Shown here one piece after another: positions 6,420-9,666 of a stretch of DNA of 9,666 nucleotides. A program made the position numbers and the translations under genes. A model generated the notes under the pieces. That model saw nothing but the letters and a program-made list of their open reading frames with translations, was not told the origin of the DNA and searched no databases. Source of the stretch: an uncultured Ruminococcus sp. (GTDB taxonomy: Bacteria; Bacillota; Clostridia; Oscillospirales; Ruminococcaceae); contig CAMWWG010000023.1 in the NCBI GenBank assembly GCA_947177935.1, positions 1 through 9,666 of the forward strand, given 5' to 3'. Every line of letters starts with the position of its first letter. Positions within the stretch are counted from its first letter, which is position 1.

Positions 6420-7331
6420 TTATTTTAAATTTTCCAGTAATTTTTCCAGTGTTCCTGTGTTCTCCACCTGATAGGCTTTTGCATCCGGAAGAATCTGCGC
6501 AATTAATTTCTGGAGCGTATTGCCGACACCGGTCTCAATGAACGTATCAAAACCGTCCTCTGCCATGTTCCGGATCAGCTCCGTCCATCTGACAGGATGA
6601 TTGATCTGGGATAACATGAGTTCTTTCGGCTGTCCCTCATAAGGCTTTGCTGTGTAATTTGCATAGACCGGGATTTCCGGCAATTGAATTTTAAAATTCT
6701 CCAGTGCTTCTCCGAACGGTGCAACTGCCGGTGTCATGTACGGAGAATGAAACGCACCGCTGACTTTCAGCATTAAACCTCTGCCCTTTGCGGCTTTGAC
6801 ATCTGCACTGAATGCCGTTAATTGTTCTTTATCGCCGGAAAATACCAGTTGCATCGGAGAATTGTAATTCACTGGAAAAATTTTATCATAAGGCTTTGCC
6901 AGTTCTTCCGCCTGTTCGCTCGGGATCTTGACAACTGCCATCATGGATGCGTTTACGTTTTCGGATGCTTTCGCCATTGCCTGCCCTCTGAGCGATGCAA
7001 TTTGAAAGCCATCCTCAAGGGAATACGCATTCCCCAGCGCAAGTGCCGGGATTTCTCCCAAAGAAAATCCGGCAAGCCCGTCCGGCTTGATGCCACGTTC
7101 CTGCAGGGCAAGTGCCGGTGCTAAATCAGCTAAATATAAACATGGCTGTGTGTTCTGCGTCTGTTTCAGATTTTCCCCGTCTCCGGTAAAACTCTGTTCA
7201 ATCGTTCCCGGACGAATCTGCTCACAGGCATCGTATAATTTTTTCACAGAATCAAAATTCTGATAAAAATCCTGTCCCATGCCCACATGCTGTGCACCTT
7301 GTCCGGAAAATACAAATGCTATTTTACCCAT
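6420..7331 (-). CDS. fabD: Malonyl-CoA:ACP transacylase
   Basis: FabD transfers malonyl from CoA to the phosphopantetheine arm of ACP. The 303-residue protein begins MGKIAFVFSGQGAQHVGMG (with the oxyanion Gln11). It has the nucleophile Ser90 in GFSLGE (88-93), Arg115 in LRGQAM, catalytic His195 in GAFHSPYM and the C-terminal NHPVRWTELI and IETGVGNTL segments. The residue before the nucleophile is Phe, where E. coli FabD and most of the family have His (GHSLGE). I chose the ATG at 7329-7331 because AAAGGAG lies 7 nt upstream; an ATG at 7352 in the same frame lacks a site and adds seven residues. The start lies inside fabK, overlapping its last 13 bp, so translation is probably coupled. Confidence 0.96.
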   Translation of the reverse strand: MGKIAFVFSGQGAQHVGMGQDFYQNFDSVKKLYDACEQIRPGTIEQSFTGDGENLKQTQNTQPCLYLADLAPALALQERGIKPDGLAGFSLGEIPALALGNAYSLEDGFQIASLRGQAMAKASENVNASMMAVVKIPSEQAEELAKPYDKIFPVNYNSPMQLVFSGDKEQLTAFSADVKAAKGRGLMLKVSGAFHSPYMTPAVAPFGEALENFKIQLPEIPVYANYTAKPYEGQPKELMLSQINHPVRWTELIRNMAEDGFDTFIETGVGNTLQKLIAQILPDAKAYQVENTGTLEKLLENLK

Positions 7332-8269
7332 GTCGCCGCTCCTTTCAGGCATGTTTCAGCCTCTTGCATAATCTCAGAAATAATCTCTGCGCAGGTCTGT
7401 TCTTTCGTCACAAGCCCCGAAATCTGTCCGGCAAGGACGCTCCCCTCTTTTACATCGCCATCTACGGCAGCTTTCCGGAGAGAACCTGCCCCCAGATCCG
7501 CAATGCTTTCCGGCGTTGTCTCCGGTGCAAATTCGATCTTTGCGAAATTTCTTGTAAAATAATTCTTAATGCCACGGCATGTGTTGCCGCCGAAACGTCT
7601 GCCCGTCACCTGCGTGGAAACATCCTTGGCTTTCAGAATCATATCTTTGTAATTCTGGTGAACGCCGCATTCTTTTGCGACCAAAAATCTTGTGCCCATC
7701 TGGACACCGACAGCGCCGAGCATCAATGCAGCGGCAATTCCCCTACCGTCACCGATACCGCCAGCCGCCAGAACCGGAATATTGACAGCATCCACAACCT
7801 GCGGCACAAGTGCCATGGTTGTCATTTCGCCGATATGACCGCCGGATTCCTGTCCCTCTGCGATCACAGCATCCGCACCGGCTTTCTCTGCCTGTTTTGC
7901 CATTGCCGCAGATGCAATCACGGGAATGACTTTAATCCCGGCTTCTTTCCACATCGGAATGAATTTCGCCGCACTGCCTGCGCCGGTCGTGACGACAGCT
8001 GGTTTTTCTTCCGCACAGACCTGTGCACATTCTTCGGCGAACGGGCTCATTAACATAATATTCACACCGAACGGCTTACTTGTAAGATTCCGGGCAATCT
8101 GGATCTGTTCCCGGACGTAATCCGCATTGGCATTCATTGCTGAAATAATTCCAAGACCGCCGGCGTTGGAGACTGCTGCGGCTAATCTGCCGTCAGCAAT
8201 CCACGCCATGCCGCCTTGGAACACAGGGCAGGAAATGCCCAGGAGTTCACAAATTGGCGTCTGCATCAT
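7319..8269 (-). CDS. fabK: Enoyl-ACP reductase II (FMN-dependent)
   Basis: FabK carries out the last step of each cycle, reducing trans-2-enoyl-ACP with NAD(P)H through bound FMN. It replaces FabI in many Gram-positive bacteria, and FabK enzymes are known to be insensitive to triclosan. The 316-residue TIM-barrel protein of the nitronate monooxygenase-like superfamily starts MMQTPICELLGISCPVFQGGMAW. It shows EGQESGGHIGEMTT (138-151) with His145, equivalent to the active-site His of S. pneumoniae FabK, then the flavin phosphate-binding AAGGIGDGRG (168-177) and MGTRFLVAKEC (191-201). Position within the fab operon supports FabK over nitronate monooxygenase. Two adjacent ATG codons (8269 and 8266) are possible starts; GAGG lies 8 nt before the first. 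Only 3 nt separate it from the acpP stop. It ends in TAG. Confidence 0.95.
   Translation of the reverse strand: MMQTPICELLGISCPVFQGGMAWIADGRLAAAVSNAGGLGIISAMNANADYVREQIQIARNLTSKPFGVNIMLMSPFAEECAQVCAEEKPAVVTTGAGSAAKFIPMWKEAGIKVIPVIASAAMAKQAEKAGADAVIAEGQESGGHIGEMTTMALVPQVVDAVNIPVLAAGGIGDGRGIAAALMLGAVGVQMGTRFLVAKECGVHQNYKDMILKAKDVSTQVTGRRFGGNTCRGIKNYFTRNFAKIEFAPETTPESIADLGAGSLRKAAVDGDVKEGSVLAGQISGLVTKEQTCAEIISEIMQEAETCLKGAATWVK
7339..7345 (-). promoter_or_regulatory. Ribosome binding site of fabD inside fabK
   Basis: AAAGGAG on the minus strand lies within the last codons of fabK, 7 nt before the fabD ATG at 7331. It fixes that start and places fabD initiation within the fabK reading frame. Confidence 0.8.
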
Positions 8270-8272
8270 GAC

Positions 8273-8500
8273 TTATGCCTCAGCAACAAGCTTTTCAACG
8301 GCTTCTGTCAGTTTGCCGACTGTGTTCAGCTCCGGAGACATTTCCAGTGTGATGCTGAACTCTTCTTCGAGCTGCATTGCCATCTCTGTCAGGTCGAGAG
8401 AGTCAATGCCCAGATCAGCAAAAGCTGTCTCTGCTGTGATTTCGGATGCGTCTGTGTCGGTTGCTTCTGCGAGCAGTTCGAGAATTTTTTCCTGTACCAT
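8273..8500 (-). CDS. acpP: Acyl carrier protein
   Basis: AcpP carries the growing acyl chain as a thioester on 4-prime-phosphopantetheine. The 75-residue acidic protein has the signature GIDSLDL with Ser34 as the attachment site, preceded by ITAETAFADL and followed by the acidic recognition helix TEMAMQLEEEF (38-48). Length and charge are typical. The ATG at 8498-8500 has AAGGAG 8 nt upstream. It follows fabH after a 100-bp AT-rich spacer, the longest inside the operon, and lies 3 nt before fabK. The strong ribosome site and separate spacer fit the high level of ACP that cells need. No holo-ACP synthase gene (acpS) is in the window. Confidence 0.97.
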   Translation of the reverse strand: MVQEKILELLAEATDTDASEITAETAFADLGIDSLDLTEMAMQLEEEFSITLEMSPELNTVGKLTEAVEKLVAEA

Positions 8501-8600
8501 TGATTTTTCTCCTTTTCATGAAAAAATTTTAAAAAATAAATTGAAATTTATGAATCTTCAGAAATAAAATATAAAATAAATTAATTTTAATTTCTGATGA
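8501..8600 (-). other. AT-rich fabH-acpP spacer with an inverted repeat
   Basis: This 100-bp stretch holds the acpP ribosome site (AAGGAG at 8509-8514) and an 8-bp perfect inverted repeat, TCAGAAAT (8558-8565) and ATTTCTGA (8590-8597), which begins within the fabH stop region. The inner sequence can add about three A-T pairs after one mismatch. A processing or stabilising stem, or an acpP-proximal promoter, is possible, but base composition makes either uncertain. Confidence 0.35.
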
Positions 8601-9557
8601 TCACCATGTGATTAAACATGCAGCATTTGCCAGTCCGCCGCCAAATGCGCAGAGGATTATTTTATCACCCCTGTGCAGATTGCCGCTCTTTGCCAGTTCA
8701 TGTAATGCAATCGGCACGGACGCACTGGACGTATTGCCGTATTTTTCAATATTGCAGAAAAATTTGGTCTGCGCAATCCCCAGGCGTTTTGCCGCAAAAT
8801 CAATAATGCGTTTGTTTGCCTGGTGCGGCACAATCCATGCAATGTCATCTATTGTGAGCTGATTGCGCTCCAGTAATGTGGTAATATCCTGCGTGATCGA
8901 AGTCACGGCATATTTGAATGTTTCCTGTCCCTGCATGTGGACATATGGCGTATCCTGCTCCCTGATAAAATAGGGACAGCTCCCCTTGCCGTGCGGAATC
9001 TTGATAACATCGTCTCCGCCCTTGACGGTAATCACAGAATCCAGATAATTTTCTCCACGTTCCAGAACTGCCGCACCTGCACCATCACCAAAGATCACAC
9101 ATGTGCTTCTGTCTGTGAAATCCAGGACACCACTCATCCGTTCTGCGCCGACAACCAGAATTTTCTTATATTCTTTATGTAATGCAAAAAATGCGGCGGC
9201 GGTTTCCAATAAAAACAAAAACGCCGAACAAGCTGCACTGACGTCCATTGCCAGACATGTCGCTCCTAATCCATGCTGAATCATGCAGGACATGGACGGC
9301 GAGGATGTCTCACCGCTGACGGTCGCCGCAAAAATAGCATCGAGTTCTTCGACTTTGACGCCGCTGTCTTCCAGTGCTTTCTCTGCCGCTTTCAGACCCA
9401 TCTCGGATGTGTACTCATTTTCAGAAATCCGGCGTTCTTTCACACCGACTCTCTTGGAAATCCACTCGTCGGATGTTTCCACAATCTGCGCCAGGTCGTC
9501 ATTTGTGACGGCTTTCGGCGGAACATACATGCCAGTGCCTACGATACGAAAACTCAT
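8601..9557 (-). CDS. fabH: Beta-ketoacyl-ACP synthase III
   Basis: FabH starts chain synthesis by condensing a short acyl-CoA primer with malonyl-ACP. The 318-residue thiolase-fold protein has SFRIVGTGMYVPPKAVTND at its N-terminus, TSDEWI with Trp32, the nucleophile Cys110 in VSAACSAF, His245 in VPHQANKRI, Asn275 in YGNTSSAS and a C-terminal AFGGGL. The position matching E. coli Phe87 is Ser86, which suggests a roomier primer pocket. The start is uncertain by three codons. The ATG at 9557 gives the normal family N-terminus but lies 12 nt from GGGAGG; a TTG at 9566 lies only 3 nt from it. I prefer the ATG. As first gene of the operon, FabH sits where primer choice is set. Confidence 0.95.
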   Translation of the reverse strand: MSFRIVGTGMYVPPKAVTNDDLAQIVETSDEWISKRVGVKERRISENEYTSEMGLKAAEKALEDSGVKVEELDAIFAATVSGETSSPSMSCMIQHGLGATCLAMDVSAACSAFLFLLETAAAFFALHKEYKKILVVGAERMSGVLDFTDRSTCVIFGDGAGAAVLERGENYLDSVITVKGGDDVIKIPHGKGSCPYFIREQDTPYVHMQGQETFKYAVTSITQDITTLLERNQLTIDDIAWIVPHQANKRIIDFAAKRLGIAQTKFFCNIEKYGNTSSASVPIALHELAKSGNLHRGDKIILCAFGGGLANAACLITW

Positions 9558-9569
9558 AATTTTCAATTG

Positions 9570-9575
9570 CCTCCC
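9570..9575 (-). promoter_or_regulatory. Ribosome binding site of fabH (unusual spacing)
   Basis: GGGAGG on the minus strand is 12 nt from the ATG at 9557 and 3 nt from an in-frame TTG at 9566. Neither spacing is ideal, so the fabH start is left with a three-codon uncertainty. Confidence 0.6.
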
Positions 9576-9666
9576 AATACACTTATCAGATTTATTTATT
9601 TTTTATTGCTTTATTTTTTAAATCCGGTATTTTATGATTTTAATATTAAATACAATAATTTAATTA
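9576..9666 (-). other. AT-rich leader upstream of fabH
   Basis: This stretch is extremely AT-rich and contains no open gene. It probably holds or adjoins the operon promoter, but no -35/-10 pair stands out from the A/T background. I see no FapR-type or FabT-type palindrome. The true promoter and any regulator gene may lie beyond the window. Confidence 0.3.

Noticed and set aside
7292..8053. 253-codon plus-strand open frame opposite fabK and the start of fabD
   Set aside because: It lies wholly antisense to well-supported FabK and FabD coding sequence, has low-complexity Cys/His/Arg-rich composition, and no family motif.
7319..8269. Nitronate monooxygenase instead of FabK
   Set aside because: Same superfamily, but the position between acpP and fabD and the ESGGHIGEMTT block fit FabK.

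Overview
The window carries a compact type II fatty acid synthesis (FAS II) operon on the minus strand. It is followed by a separately controlled acyl-CoA ligase gene, and the fragmentary end of an unrelated membrane-protein gene lies on the plus strand at the left edge. The organism is most likely a Gram-positive anaerobe of the Clostridia, of a Ruminococcus/Oscillospiraceae type. This is inferred from the FabK (not FabI) enoyl reductase, separate AccA and AccD carboxyltransferase subunits, the fabH-acpP-fabK-fabD-fabG-fabF-fabZ-accD-accA order, strong AGGAGG-type ribosome sites, and moderately GC coding DNA with very AT-rich spacers. No taxonomic marker is present, so genus level is a guess.

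Layout, right to left in the direction of transcription. 9567-9666 is an AT-rich leader. fabH (9557-8601) is followed by a 100-bp AT-rich spacer and acpP (8500-8273). Then come fabK (8269-7319), fabD (7331-6420, overlapping fabK by 13 bp), fabG (6363-5629), fabF (5602-4340), fabZ (4315-3884), accD (3864-3016) and accA (3013-2171). From acpP to accA the gaps are short, the longest being 56 bp between fabD and fabG, so co-transcription is likely. After accA, a 149-bp spacer holds a terminator-like hairpin and an 18-bp palindrome, which sits between plausible -35 and -10 elements of a promoter for the AMP-forming acyl-CoA ligase (2021-366). A bidirectional terminator (326-354) separates the ligase from the convergent plus-strand gene ending at 317.

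The genes form one pathway. AccA and AccD form the carboxyltransferase that makes malonyl-CoA. FabD moves malonyl onto holo-ACP (AcpP). FabH condenses a short acyl-CoA primer with malonyl-ACP. FabG, FabZ and FabK reduce, dehydrate and reduce again, and FabF elongates. Two things stand out. The operon has both carboxyltransferase subunits but neither accB (biotin carrier) nor accC (biotin carboxylase), which related Clostridia usually keep between fabF and accD. It is also followed by a MACS-type acyl-CoA ligase with its own apparent control region. That ligase could supply FabH with primers such as branched short-chain acyl-CoAs, and the FabH has a small residue where E. coli FabH has the pocket-closing Phe87. 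No regulator gene (FapR- or FabT-like), no fabA/fabB/fabM/fabN for unsaturated fatty acids, no RNA gene, mobile element or CRISPR array was seen. I do not see a wholly new system here; the most promising leads are the ligase, its palindrome and the missing biotin subunits.
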